A DNA stretch of 64,000 nucleotides from Streptomyces sp. NBC_00457 (GTDB lineage Bacteria; Actinomycetota; Actinomycetes; Streptomycetales; Streptomycetaceae): contig NZ_CP107905.1 in assembly GCF_036014015.1 (NCBI RefSeq), positions 7,688,001 to 7,752,000 of the forward strand, read 5' to 3'. The stretch's first letter is position 1, and each line of letters begins with the position of its first letter. Positions 54,001 to 62,283 of this stretch are shown piece after piece. A program made the position numbers and the translations under genes. Below the pieces are notes generated by a model. The model saw only the letters and a program-made list of their open reading frames with translations. It did not search any database and was not told where the DNA came from.

Positions 54001-56447
54001 ACGGCGCCCTGACCGGCGACGACCAGCGCTGGCTCCGACTGGCCAAGTCCACCCTCACCGACGCCCAGAAGGCCAAGTTCCGGCACCTCAAGGACTACAC
54101 CGCCTGGTCCGTCGACCCCCGCGACCGCGACCGGGTGCGCGAGGCCCTGCGCGGCCAGCTCGTCGCCTCCCAGCGGGCCGCGAACGGGGCTGTCCTGGCG
54201 GCGACCGGCGTCCAGATCGCCGGCGTCCTCGACGATCTCTACTCCGGCGCCACGACGGCCGACCTCGGCCCGACCTTCGACAAGGGCCGTCCCACGCTGG
54301 CCGTCTGGGCGCCGACCGCGCAGTCGGTCGCCCTCGAACTGGACGGCTCGCTCCACCGGATGCACCGCGACGACACGACCGGCGTGTGGTCCGTCACCGG
54401 CCCCAAGTCCTGGCACAACAAGCCCTATCGGTACGTCGTGAAGGTCTGGGCGCCCAGCGTCCGGAAGGTCGTCACCAACAAGGTCACCGACCCCTACTCA
54501 CTCGCCCTCACCGCCGACTCCGAGCGCAGCCTCGTCGTCGACCTCGCCGACAAGTCCCTCGCCCCCGGCGGCTGGACGTCACTGAAGAAGCCGAAGGCCG
54601 TGCCGCTCAAGGACGCCCAGATCCAGGAGTTGCACATCCGCGACTTCTCGGTGGAGGACAGGACGGCCGGGCATCCCGGCACGTACCTCGCCTTCACCGA
54701 CAAGGCGAGCGACGGCTCCCGGCACCTCAAGCGGCTGGCCGGGTCCGGGACGTCGTACGTCCATCTGTTGCCCGCCTTCGACATCGCCACCATCCCGGAG
54801 AAGCGATCCGACCAGGCGAGAACCGACTGCGACCTCGCCTCCTACCCGGCCGACTCCGACGAACAGCAGGAGTGCGTCGGGAAGATCGCCGCGAAGGACG
54901 CCTACAACTGGGGCTACGACCCCTTCCACTACACGGTCCCCGAGGGCTCGTACGCCACCGACCCGGACGGCACCGGCCGTACGGTCGAGTTCCGCAAGAT
55001 GGTCAAGGCGCTGAACGAGGACGGCCTGCGGGTCGTCATGGACGTCGTCTACAACCACACGGCGGCGAGCGGCCAGGCGGGGACGAGCGTCCTCGACCGG
55101 ATCGTGCCCGGCTACTACCAGCGGCTCCTCGCGGACGGCTCGGTCGCCAACAGCACCTGCTGCGCCAACACGGCCACCGAGAACGCGATGATGGGCAAGC
55201 TCGTCGTCGACTCGATCGTCACCTGGGCCAAGGAGTACAAGGTCGACGGCTTCCGCTTCGACCTGATGGGCCACCACCCGAAGGCCAACATCCTGGCGGT
55301 CCGCAAGGCTCTCGACGCGCTGACCCTCGCCAAGGACGGCGTCGACGGCAAGAAGATCATCCTGTACGGCGAGGGCTGGAACTTCGGCGAGGTCGCCGAC
55401 GACGCGCGCTTCACGCAGGCCACGCAGCAGAACATGGCGGGGACCGGCATCGCGACCTTCTCCGACCGGGCGCGGGACGCCGTACGCGGCGGCGGGCCCT
55501 TCGACGAGGACCCCGGCGTCCAGGGCTTCGCGTCCGGGCTGTACACCGACCCCAACACCTCCCAGAGCAACGGGAGTACGCAGGAGCAGAAGGCCCGTCT
55601 GCTGCACTACCAGGACCTGATCAAGGTGGGGCTCAGCGGAAACCTCGCCCGGTACACCTTCACCGACACCAGCGGCACGGAGGTCACCGGCGCCGACGTC
55701 GACTACAACGGCTCGCCCGCCGGCTACGCGGACGCGCCCGGTGACGCCCTCGCCTACGCGGACGCGCACGACAACGAGTCCCTGTTCGACGCGCTGGCCT
55801 TCAAGCTGCCCGCCACGACCAGTGCGGCCGACCGGGCCCGGATGCAGGTCCTCGCCATGGCCACGGCCACCCTCTCGCAGGGCCCGGCGCTCTCCCAGGC
55901 GGGCACCGACCTGCTGCGCTCCAAGTCCCTGGACCGCAACTCGTACGACAGCGGCGACTGGTTCAACGCCGTCCACTGGAACTGCGCGGACGGCAACGGC
56001 TTCGGGCGCGGGCTGCCGATGGCGGCCGACAACGAGTCCAAGTGGCCGTACGCCAAACCCCTGTTGGGCACGGTGGAGGTCGGCTGCGAGCAGATCGAGG
56101 GGGCGTCGACGGCGTACCGCGATCTGCTGAAGATCCGTACGACCGAGAAGGCCTTCTCCCTCGACACCGCCGGCCAGGTGCAGTCGGCGCTCTCCTTCCC
56201 GCTGTCGGGGAAGGACGAGACGCCCGGCGTGATCACCATGGTGCTCGGTGATCTGGTCGTCGTGTTCAACGCGACGCCCGAGGAGCAGGAGCAGCGGATC
56301 GAGGCGGCGGCCGGGACCGGCTACCGGCTGCATCCGGTGCAGGCGACGGGGGGAGACCCTATCGCCAAGTCGGCCTCCTTCGAGCAGGTATCGGGCACCT
56401 TCGCCGTTCCGGAGCGGACCGTAGCCGTATTTACCCGGACTTCCTGA
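51051..56447 (+). CDS. Secreted bifunctional alpha-amylase/pullulanase (two GH13 catalytic domains)
   Basis: A 1798-residue secreted enzyme with two complete GH13 barrels. The signal region has a long basic n-region (RRTAHTRRVAAV) and ends near LAARA. The first barrel (about residues 55-580) has FFDVITNH, GFRIDTVKH, FGEVYS and FLGNHD. A beta-rich spacer follows, then two pullulanase-associated carbohydrate-binding repeats that both contain LHYHRADGNYDGWGLHTW-like text (about 738-930). The second, pullulanase-type barrel has VVMDVVYNH, GFRFDLMGHH, YGEGWNFGE and YADAHDNE. It should cut both alpha-1,4 and alpha-1,6 bonds outside the cell. The GTG start shares the alpha-amylase leader, so MalR control is likely. 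Confidence 0.93.
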   Translation: MIPRWPAPRTRRTAHTRRVAAVTVAALAAALVQPLAARADTPPEPPSDAALAKSAARHDLTREQFYFVLPDRFANGDTGNDKGGLTGSRLSTGYDPTDKGFYQGGDLKGLTKKLDYIKGLGTTSLWMAPIFKNRPVQGTGTNASAGYHGYWITDFTQVDPHFGTNKDLETLISKAHAKGMKVFFDVITNHTADVVDYEEKSYDYLSKGAFPYLTKNGEPFDDADYADGTKGFPAVDEDSFPRTPQATKNTKVPSWLNDPTMYHNRGDSTFAGESSTHGDFSGLDDLWTERPEVVSGMEKIYQRWVRDFDIDGFRIDTVKHVNTEFWTQWATALDAYAKKQGRDDFFMFGEVYSADTDITSPYVTQGRLDSTLDFPFQEAARQYASQGGSAQQLASVFGDDYKYTTDKANAYEQVTFLGNHDMGRIGYFLNQDNPKATDAELLAKDRLANELMFLSRGNPVVYYGDEQGFTGSGGDKDARQSMFASTTADYLDDDQLGTDRTHGSDAYDPRAPLYRQISALAKLRKANPALTDGVQTERYAADGAGIYAISRTDTKTGTEYVVAFNNADAAKTATFATGSAGMTYKGIHGSDSSLTSDADKKLTVTVPAGSAVVLKAAGPLAKPASKPVITLDAPATGATGTVEIGAGVDGGQLNRVVFAAQVGNGKWQTLGSADHAPYKVTQTIGKDVPAGTALRYKAVVIDSAGRTASATAASTTGTPPAPETPTASSRDYAIVHYKRTDGDYANWGLYAWGDLADGESTTWPDSHPFIGRDAYGAFAYVKLKPGASGVGFLVIDKDGNKDVSADRTIDVTKTGEIWIEQGKEAVQTERPEYPAQDKTKAVLHYHRADGNYDGWGLHTWTGAANPTDWSNPLKPVKTDSYGAVFEVPLTEGATSLSYIIHKGDEKDLAADQSLDLRANGHEVWLLNGQEKYLLPQPAGSAAALDLTTSKAVWIDRNTVAWNGSEAAASTQLLYSRTGAITVEDGALTGDDQRWLRLAKSTLTDAQKAKFRHLKDYTAWSVDPRDRDRVREALRGQLVASQRAANGAVLAATGVQIAGVLDDLYSGATTADLGPTFDKGRPTLAVWAPTAQSVALELDGSLHRMHRDDTTGVWSVTGPKSWHNKPYRYVVKVWAPSVRKVVTNKVTDPYSLALTADSERSLVVDLADKSLAPGGWTSLKKPKAVPLKDAQIQELHIRDFSVEDRTAGHPGTYLAFTDKASDGSRHLKRLAGSGTSYVHLLPAFDIATIPEKRSDQARTDCDLASYPADSDEQQECVGKIAAKDAYNWGYDPFHYTVPEGSYATDPDGTGRTVEFRKMVKALNEDGLRVVMDVVYNHTAASGQAGTSVLDRIVPGYYQRLLADGSVANSTCCANTATENAMMGKLVVDSIVTWAKEYKVDGFRFDLMGHHPKANILAVRKALDALTLAKDGVDGKKIILYGEGWNFGEVADDARFTQATQQNMAGTGIATFSDRARDAVRGGGPFDEDPGVQGFASGLYTDPNTSQSNGSTQEQKARLLHYQDLIKVGLSGNLARYTFTDTSGTEVTGADVDYNGSPAGYADAPGDALAYADAHDNESLFDALAFKLPATTSAADRARMQVLAMATATLSQGPALSQAGTDLLRSKSLDRNSYDSGDWFNAVHWNCADGNGFGRGLPMAADNESKWPYAKPLLGTVEVGCEQIEGASTAYRDLLKIRTTEKAFSLDTAGQVQSALSFPLSGKDETPGVITMVLGDLVVVFNATPEEQEQRIEAAAGTGYRLHPVQATGGDPIAKSASFEQVSGTFAVPERTVAVFTRTS

Positions 56448-56462
56448 TAAGGGCATTACCTT

Positions 56463-56497
56463 GGTGGGGCAGACCGTGCATCCTGGTCTGCCCCACC
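56463..56497 (+). terminator. Terminator hairpin after the amylase-pullulanase gene
   Basis: A perfect 13-bp stem GGTGGGGCAGACC with a 9-base loop, 15 bases after the stop. Confidence 0.85.
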
Positions 56498-56520
56498 GGT
56501 GCTGTCCCAAGGGCTGACAC

Positions 56521-58140
56521 ATGGACGTCAACGGCAAGCGAACCGACACCACCGTGCTGGTCGTCGACGACGTGGCGGCCAGCCGGTACGCCATGGGCGC
56601 CATGCTGCGCCGCGCCGGTCACCAGGTCGTCTCGGTCGCCACCGGCCACGCGGCGCTCGTCGAACTGGACGTACGGCGGCGCAAGGGGATACTGCCCGAT
56701 GTCGCCCTGATCGACGTGGACCTGCCGGACATGAGCGGCTTCGAACTGTGCCGCCGGATCAAGGACAGGCCGCACATGGCCGGCCTGCCCGTGGTGCACT
56801 TCTCGGCCACCGCCGGCTCCATGGAGGACCGCTGCCGGAGCCTCGAGGTGGGCGGGGAAGCGTATGTGACGGTGCCCGCCGAGCCCGAGGAGATCGACGC
56901 GGTGATCCGGGCCGCGGTGCGCGCGGCGCGGCTGCGGGCCGGCGACCAGGCGCAGGCCAGGCGGCTGATGATGCTGTCGGAGACGATCGTCACCATCCAG
57001 GCGGCCCGCTCCCTTCAGGAACTCGCCGACGCCGCCGCCGACGGCACCGCACGGTTCACCGGCTCGCCCGCCGCCGTCTTCGTCCTCGGCCCGGACGACG
57101 AGCTGTACCGCGCCACCTCCCGGGACCGCACCTCCCTCGCACTGCCGGACGAGGGCGCCCACCGGACCGTGGCCGCACTGCTGCGGCGGCTCACCCGGGG
57201 ACAGGACGGCGTACGGATCACCACCGTCCCCGCGCCGCTGTGGCCCGCCGGGTTCTTCCGGCCCGGCGTGCAGCACGACGCCCGGCTGGCGCTGAACCGC
57301 ACCCAGGACGGCAAGGCCGCGGTCTGCCTGGCCATGCCCACCCGCGGGATGAACAGGGTGAACCCGGCCGACGAGACCCTGGTGGCCCGGCTCGCCCAGG
57401 CCACCGCGCTCGCCGCCGAGCCGCTGCTGATGTACCAGGTCGAGCGGCATGTCGCCCTCACCCTCCAGCACAGCTTCCTGCCCCAGCCGCACCGGCTGCC
57501 CAAGCTGCCGGGCATCGACGTCGAGGTCCGCTATGTGCCCGCGTCCCGGCAGACCGAGATCGGCGGCGACTTCTACGCCGCACTGAGCACCGCGGACGGC
57601 ATGCTGGCCGCCGTCGGCGATGTCGTCGGGCACTCGCTGGACGCGGCCACGGTCATGGTCGAGATCCGGCACGCGCTGCGCGCCTACTGCGTCGAGGAGA
57701 GCGACCCGGCCGTGCTCGCCGAGCGCCTCGACCGGATGCTCCAGCACTACCACCCCGAGGTCACGGCCACGGTCTGCCTGGTCCTGATCGACCCGGGCAC
57801 CGGGCGCACCCGGATCGCCAACGCGGGCCACATCCCGCCGCTGATCATCCGGGACAACGACAGCGCCGACTACGCCAAGGCGTCCGGCCCGCTGCTCGGC
57901 GTGGGGCTGCACCACCAGCCCCCGACCGAGCTGATCCTCGACCCCGAGGACCGGCTCCTCATGGTCACCGACGGCCTGATCGAGACCCGGGGGATCGACC
58001 TGGAGACCTCGATGGAACAGCTCCGCGCGGCCGCCGCGGGTGCCCCGCCCGGCCTGGACGCCCTGTGCGACACCCTCCTGGCCTGCTTCGGTCACGACCA
58101 CGAGGACGACATCGCCATGCTGGCGCTGCGGCTAGGGTGA
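56521..58140 (+). CDS. SpoIIE-type PP2C phosphatase with N-terminal receiver and GAF-like domains
   Basis: A 539-residue signalling protein. The receiver domain (about residues 10-125) has VLVVDDV and the phospho-acceptor Asp in VALIDVDLPDMSGFELC. A GAF-like middle (about 145-300) follows, then a PP2C/SpoIIE domain (about 325-539) whose metal Asp residues lie in QTEIGGDFYAAL and VGDVVGHSLDAATVM, with HEDDIAMLALRLG at the C-terminus. Such proteins dephosphorylate anti-anti-sigma factors in partner-switching cascades; the expected stimulus is phosphorylation by an unlinked kinase. No anti-sigma or sigma gene is adjacent. Confidence 0.88.
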   Translation: MDVNGKRTDTTVLVVDDVAASRYAMGAMLRRAGHQVVSVATGHAALVELDVRRRKGILPDVALIDVDLPDMSGFELCRRIKDRPHMAGLPVVHFSATAGSMEDRCRSLEVGGEAYVTVPAEPEEIDAVIRAAVRAARLRAGDQAQARRLMMLSETIVTIQAARSLQELADAAADGTARFTGSPAAVFVLGPDDELYRATSRDRTSLALPDEGAHRTVAALLRRLTRGQDGVRITTVPAPLWPAGFFRPGVQHDARLALNRTQDGKAAVCLAMPTRGMNRVNPADETLVARLAQATALAAEPLLMYQVERHVALTLQHSFLPQPHRLPKLPGIDVEVRYVPASRQTEIGGDFYAALSTADGMLAAVGDVVGHSLDAATVMVEIRHALRAYCVEESDPAVLAERLDRMLQHYHPEVTATVCLVLIDPGTGRTRIANAGHIPPLIIRDNDSADYAKASGPLLGVGLHHQPPTELILDPEDRLLMVTDGLIETRGIDLETSMEQLRAAAAGAPPGLDALCDTLLACFGHDHEDDIAMLALRLG

Positions 58141-58168
58141 GCCCTGCCGACCCAGAACAGGAGTGCCC

Positions 58169-58525
58169 ATGCCGCAGATCACCGTCGACTACTCGGAGCA
58201 GCTCGCGGACGACTTCGACCGCCCCGGTTTCGCTCAGGCGCTGCATACGGCCGTGGTCGAGATCGCGGAGGCCAAGCCTGCGGCGTGCAAGACGCGGTTC
58301 CGTCGTACGGAGGACACGACGGTCGGTGCGGACGCCGAGGGGCACGCGGTCGTCCATGTCGCCCTCGGTCTGCTCGCCGGGCGCACGGATGAGACGAAGG
58401 CTCAACTCACCGAAGCGGTACTGGAGTTGGTGAAGCGGTATGTGAAGCCTGCGGAGGGTTTGGTGCTGCATGCCTCCGCGGAGGTGCGTGACCTCGACCC
58501 GTCGTACCGGAAGTTCGAGAGTTAG
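58169..58525 (+). CDS. 5-carboxymethyl-2-hydroxymuconate isomerase-like protein
   Basis: A 118-residue member of the CHMI/tautomerase-like family. It starts MPQITVDYSEQLADDF with Pro2 in the position of the catalytic N-terminal proline. The remainder, ALHTAVVEIAEAKPAACKTRF and HVALGLLAGRTDETKAQL, matches CHMI. The ATG at 58169 follows AGGAG. No aromatic catabolism genes are nearby, so the in vivo substrate may differ from homoprotocatechuate pathway intermediates. Confidence 0.8.
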   Translation: MPQITVDYSEQLADDFDRPGFAQALHTAVVEIAEAKPAACKTRFRRTEDTTVGADAEGHAVVHVALGLLAGRTDETKAQLTEAVLELVKRYVKPAEGLVLHASAEVRDLDPSYRKFES

Positions 58526-58570
58526 GCGCTCTGGGGGTGCCGCGATGGGTCGTCTGCTGACTGCGGCGCC

Positions 58571-58613
58571 GTCGTGGCTGGTCGCGCAGTTCCCCGCGCC
58601 CCTAAAGGGGCGC
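58571..58613 (-). repeat. Intergenic GC-rich hairpin repeat after the isomerase gene
   Basis: GTGGCTGGTCGCGCAGTTCC followed by the GCGCCCCTAAAGGGGCGC hairpin, in inverse orientation to the copy at 40689. It sits between convergent genes as a likely shared terminator. Confidence 0.8.
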
Positions 58614-58616
58614 TTA

Positions 58617-59306
58617 TCAGGACGCCAGTTCGATCAGGCGGGCGATCAGGTCGTTGAAAGGGCCTTCCGGTGGTTCGTCCTTGAGCATGTGGCGCAGGAG
58701 CATGCTCATCTCGTCGTCGTAGGCGGCGCTCACGGCGGCCAGGGCGGCGAAGTCGTGGACGAGTTGGGCTTCCAGCTCGGCCCGCGGGATGCGGCGGCCG
58801 TCCAGCCAGATCAAGGCCGTCGCCTCGGCGAGCGAGATCCAGGACCGGATGACCAGTTCCAGTCGCGCGGGCGGATCCTCTACGCGTAGATGCGAAAGGA
58901 TTTGGACATACGCGGCCTGCCGTACGGAGTCGATGAGCGCGTTCGTCGTCGATGAGCCGACCGCCGGGCCGCCGCGCATCAACGCCGAGAAACCGGGCCC
59001 GTGGTCCTCCACGAAGTCGAAGAACCGGCGCATCACCCGCAGCAGCCGGTCCCCCAGCGGACCCTCCCGCGGTTCCACGAACCGGCCCGCCAGTTCGTCC
59101 GACGCCCGCCTCAACGCGGCCTCGTACAGGCTGAGTTTGCCGGGGAAGTAGTGGTAGACCAGCGGCCGTGAGATGCCCGCGGCCGACGCGATCTCGTCGA
59201 TGGACACCTCGTCGGGCGAGCGGCTGCTGAAGAGTTCGAGAGCGACCCCGATCAGCTGCTGCCGCCGCTCCTCGACGCCCATTCTGCGACGTACCCCGGT
59301 ACTCAT
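58617..59306 (-). CDS. TetR-family regulator
   Basis: A 229-residue TetR protein. The N-terminal DNA-binding domain (EERRQQLIGVALELFSSRSP, then SIDEIASAAGISRPLVYHYF) is strongly conserved. The C-terminal ligand domain is of unknown specificity. The ATG at 59306 is used. It converges on the isomerase gene, with the repeat between. No obvious target is adjacent; autoregulation is likely. Confidence 0.86.
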   Translation of the reverse strand: MSTGVRRRMGVEERRQQLIGVALELFSSRSPDEVSIDEIASAAGISRPLVYHYFPGKLSLYEAALRRASDELAGRFVEPREGPLGDRLLRVMRRFFDFVEDHGPGFSALMRGGPAVGSSTTNALIDSVRQAAYVQILSHLRVEDPPARLELVIRSWISLAEATALIWLDGRRIPRAELEAQLVHDFAALAAVSAAYDDEMSMLLRHMLKDEPPEGPFNDLIARLIELAS

Positions 59307-59447
59307 GCGAACACCTTACCGATCGGATCCGGCCCCGAACGGACCGGACCGAACGCCGTGTTCACATGAACCCGTCACATCTCCAGCACCAGCCGATCAC
59401 TTCTGATGGTCAAGTGCCGTTCGCAGCAATGGAGTTAGATCGCGTAC

Positions 59448-61511
59448 TCAGTGCAGGCCGTCGATCGTCCGTCCGTCGCGCAGTGTTCCCTTCAGCGTGG
59501 CCTGAGCCCCCTGCTTCGCCTCCGCCGCCAGCAGATAGCCCTTCGTGGAACCGCTCACCCCGCCGGACACAGTGATGGAAGCGGTGTCCCTGCTGCCCGC
59601 GGCCAGCAGATACCAGGCCCCCGCCTTCGACCGCCACAGCACCCCGGCCAGCACGTGGGGGCCGCGGGGACCGCACGCCGGAGAGTTCTCGGCCTTCGTC
59701 GCCACCGCCCCGTACCTTCCGCCCGGGGTGTGGAACTGCGCCAGCACCCGGGCCCCGCCGCCCCGCCACGTCTCGGCCCGCGTACACACCCACGCGGCCG
59801 AGCCGTTCGCTTCCGGCAGCGACTGCCGTGCGTACTCCCAGGCGTTCACCGACCGCACCCCCTGCGACCGCACCGCCTGCAGTGAGCACGCCATCGGCGC
59901 CCAGGTGCGCAGCGCCTGCGCGCCGGACGCCTCCTTCGTGTACCCGGGCTTGCCGGTGGTCAAATGGGCCGGGACCAGTTCGCCGAGGTCGGTCATCAGC
60001 CGGGTGCCCGAACCGTCCGTCACCTGCAGCACGTTCCAGGACGTGCACGCGCCGTTCTGGCCACCCGGGCTCGCCAGCGGGGCGGTCATACCGTCGGTCA
60101 GGGCGAGGTTCATCGCGCCCGAGCGCGGCTGCATCAGGTCCCGCTCGGCCGCCTCGGTCACCCAAGGAGCCGTCAGATAACGGACGTTGCCGTCGGTCCG
60201 TGCGAGCACCACCGCGCCTGCCTCCGCGCGGGTCGCGCCGTCGGCCCGCCCGAAGTCGAGGGCGGCGCCGCTCGTGCCGTCCTTGGGTTCGGCGTAGCGG
60301 ACGACGCGCAGACCGTCGTAGAGGAGCACCACGTGCGCGGTGTCGACGGTTCCGGCGTAGAGGAGCTGGGGTGGTCCGGCGGGGCCGCCTGTCGGGGTGG
60401 CGGGGGTGGCCGAGACGCGGACGGACTCGCCGGGGCGGGCCCAGACGGCGAGGGCGCGGCGCAGGAGCGCGCGGTCGTCGGTACGGTCGCCGCGCGCGGG
60501 CCAGACGGAGAAGTCGGTACGCGCCGAGGACTGCCAGGCCGCCGGGGCGACCTTCGTCAGCTTGGCCGGGTCGAGTGCGGCCTGCGCGGACGGGTTCCGC
60601 GCGTACGCGGGTGCGGCGGCGCCGTCGGGGCCCCAGCCGTCATTGGGCAGCCCGAGCAGCGCCCCGCACACGGCGAGCGCCGCGGCGGCGACGAGCGCGG
60701 CCTTGCCGTGCTGCCTGCGCCGCATCAGATCGGTGGGCCGCGCCTGGAGCGAGCAGGGGTCGAACTCGGGGGAGTCGAGCAGCGCGTTCTGCGCCGGTAC
60801 CCGTTCATTGGCGCTCCGCCTCCGGGGCGCCGCAGCCGATGCCGAGGTGGTGACCGTGCTCGACCCTTCGGGCCTCCGCGCTCCCCCACGCTCGAATACG
60901 CTCGCGCGGGAGGTACCCCCATCCACCTCGGCATCGTCGCGCCCCTCCGGCTCCGCGCAGCGGTCCGCTTCGGCCAGCGCCGCGTCCGGGTCGGTGACGC
61001 CGGCCGCGGTCAGCACCTTGTGTACGTCGCCGTCCGCGAGCCGCTCCAGGCCGCGCAGTACGTACGCGGCGCGGGCCGGGGCGGACAGGGCGGACAGCCG
61101 CTGGTCCAGGGCGAGTTCGTCGGCGCCGCCCGAGCGGGGGAACAGGCGCAGGCCCCATACCTGGGGGAGCAGCGGGGGCAGCTGGGAGCGCTTGGGCCAC
61201 GCCCTGAAGGTGAGCGGCAGGCCCGCCTCCAGCGCCGTGCGCAGCACCTGGAGGCGGACGAAGGAGTAGCCCGGGTCGCCGTCCCGTCCCGTCGACTGGG
61301 CCGGGATCACGGACGCCGAGGCGCGGCGACGGGGCAGGGCGCGCTGGGTCAGGGCGTGGGCGGTCAGGACGCGCCGGTTGCGGCCGAGGCTCGGCGGCAG
61401 CACGAGGTAAGCGAGGCGGACCAGCCGCGGATAGTGCTCGACGAGCGCGGCCTCGGCCTGCTCGACATCGACGACGGGGGTGGGGCGCGTGGCGACATCC
61501 TGTGACTGCAC
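59448..61511 (-). CDS. Hybrid protein: sigma-factor-like N-terminus, one membrane helix, extracytoplasmic C-terminus
   Basis: A 687-residue protein of unknown function. The first ~70 residues (LVEHYPRLVRLAYLVLPPSL) resemble sigma region 2, and RLSALSAPARAAYVLRGLER with the following helices resembles region 4, but the usual promoter-contact residues are not evident. After a Ser/Arg-rich linker there is one hydrophobic helix (about residues 270-290, KAALVAAAALAVCGALLGL). A long, mostly beta C-terminal half with four or more cysteines follows, predicted outside the membrane. The GTG at 61509-61511 is chosen; a TTG at 61520 is possible. It diverges from the repeat hairpin and TPR gene. Confidence 0.6.
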   Translation of the reverse strand: MQSQDVATRPTPVVDVEQAEAALVEHYPRLVRLAYLVLPPSLGRNRRVLTAHALTQRALPRRRASASVIPAQSTGRDGDPGYSFVRLQVLRTALEAGLPLTFRAWPKRSQLPPLLPQVWGLRLFPRSGGADELALDQRLSALSAPARAAYVLRGLERLADGDVHKVLTAAGVTDPDAALAEADRCAEPEGRDDAEVDGGTSRASVFERGGARRPEGSSTVTTSASAAAPRRRSANERVPAQNALLDSPEFDPCSLQARPTDLMRRRQHGKAALVAAAALAVCGALLGLPNDGWGPDGAAAPAYARNPSAQAALDPAKLTKVAPAAWQSSARTDFSVWPARGDRTDDRALLRRALAVWARPGESVRVSATPATPTGGPAGPPQLLYAGTVDTAHVVLLYDGLRVVRYAEPKDGTSGAALDFGRADGATRAEAGAVVLARTDGNVRYLTAPWVTEAAERDLMQPRSGAMNLALTDGMTAPLASPGGQNGACTSWNVLQVTDGSGTRLMTDLGELVPAHLTTGKPGYTKEASGAQALRTWAPMACSLQAVRSQGVRSVNAWEYARQSLPEANGSAAWVCTRAETWRGGGARVLAQFHTPGGRYGAVATKAENSPACGPRGPHVLAGVLWRSKAGAWYLLAAGSRDTASITVSGGVSGSTKGYLLAAEAKQGAQATLKGTLRDGRTIDGLH

Positions 61512-61569
61512 GTTCAGCAAAACGAGCGAATCGACACCTGGTTACACGCCGGGCCTCCGCTGGGGGTGC

Positions 61570-61669
61570 GATTCGTCTGCGGGCCGTCGTGGCTGGTCGC
61601 GCAGTTCCCCGCGCCCCTCAGGGGCGCGGGGAACTGCGCGACCAACCCCCACCGGCCCGCAGACGAATC
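61570..61669. repeat. Complete 100-bp palindromic intergenic repeat (long cruciform)
   Basis: Outer 17-bp arms (GATTCGTCTGCGGGCC-) at 61570-61586 and 61653-61669 are exact complements. Inner 28-bp arms (GGCTGGTCGCGCAGTTCCCC continuing GCGCCCCT) at 61591-61618 and 61620-61647 pair with one mismatch. It is the fullest copy of the family and lies between the TPR gene stop and the hybrid protein start. Confidence 0.88.
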
Positions 61670-61677
61670 ACCGCCCC

Positions 61678-62166
61678 CTAGCGGAGCGCCGCCGCATAGT
61701 TCGCCATCGATCGCTGGTACCGCGGCAGATGCGCCGCCAGCGCACCGAGCACCAGGGACAGGCCCTCTCGATCCCGCCCGAGGCTGGACAGGCACAGGGC
61801 GAGAGTCGCTCGTACGGCGTCGTCCAGTTCGTCGGACGGGGCGTCCAGTTCCGGTGTCAGCAGCTTGACGCCCTCCTCCGCCTGGCCGATGTTCCGCAGG
61901 GAGCTGGAGAGCTGGATCTTCGCGCGACGGGCGTTGTAGCCGGTGAGCCCGAGGGCCAGCGCCTCCCGGTACAGCGGCACCGCCTTGTCCGAGTGGCCGG
62001 TGGAGTCGAAGGCGCAGGCCCGCTCGAAGGGGCCCAGCGGGCTGCCGGAGGGAAGCTCGGCGACGAGCGTGTCGATCACGGACCGGAAATCCGCGGCCCG
62101 GTCCTCGGGGTAGTCGTCGAAAGTGGCCCACGCCGCGGCCACACGCTCTTCCCAGTCCTCGGTCAT
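61678..62166 (-). CDS. Small tetratricopeptide repeat protein
   Basis: A 162-residue soluble TPR protein beginning MTEDWEERVAAAWATFDDYP. Helix-pair repeats include GPFERACAFDSTGHSDKAVP, YNARRAKIQLSSSLRNIGQA and ATLALCLSSLGRDREGLSLV. It should act as a protein-binding scaffold. The ATG at 62164-62166 follows GAAGG; an ATG six bases upstream is an alternative. The close relatives I know from Streptomyces have no assigned role. Confidence 0.82.
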   Translation of the reverse strand: MTEDWEERVAAAWATFDDYPEDRAADFRSVIDTLVAELPSGSPLGPFERACAFDSTGHSDKAVPLYREALALGLTGYNARRAKIQLSSSLRNIGQAEEGVKLLTPELDAPSDELDDAVRATLALCLSSLGRDREGLSLVLGALAAHLPRYQRSMANYAAALR

Positions 62167-62283
62167 CGGCATACCTTCGCACAGGTGTGTCCGGTGTGAC
62201 ACCGGCAATTTTGAGTGCTTCGCACGCGGGAGCCGTATCCGACTTCGGCATGTGCCCTACCTATGCCCGTACCGGAGGAACAG

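Noticed and set aside
50820..54416. A long (1198-codon) antisense frame opposite the amylase-pullulanase
   Set aside because: It is the GC-bias shadow of a real gene with recognisable catalytic motifs on the plus strand, and has no family features of its own.
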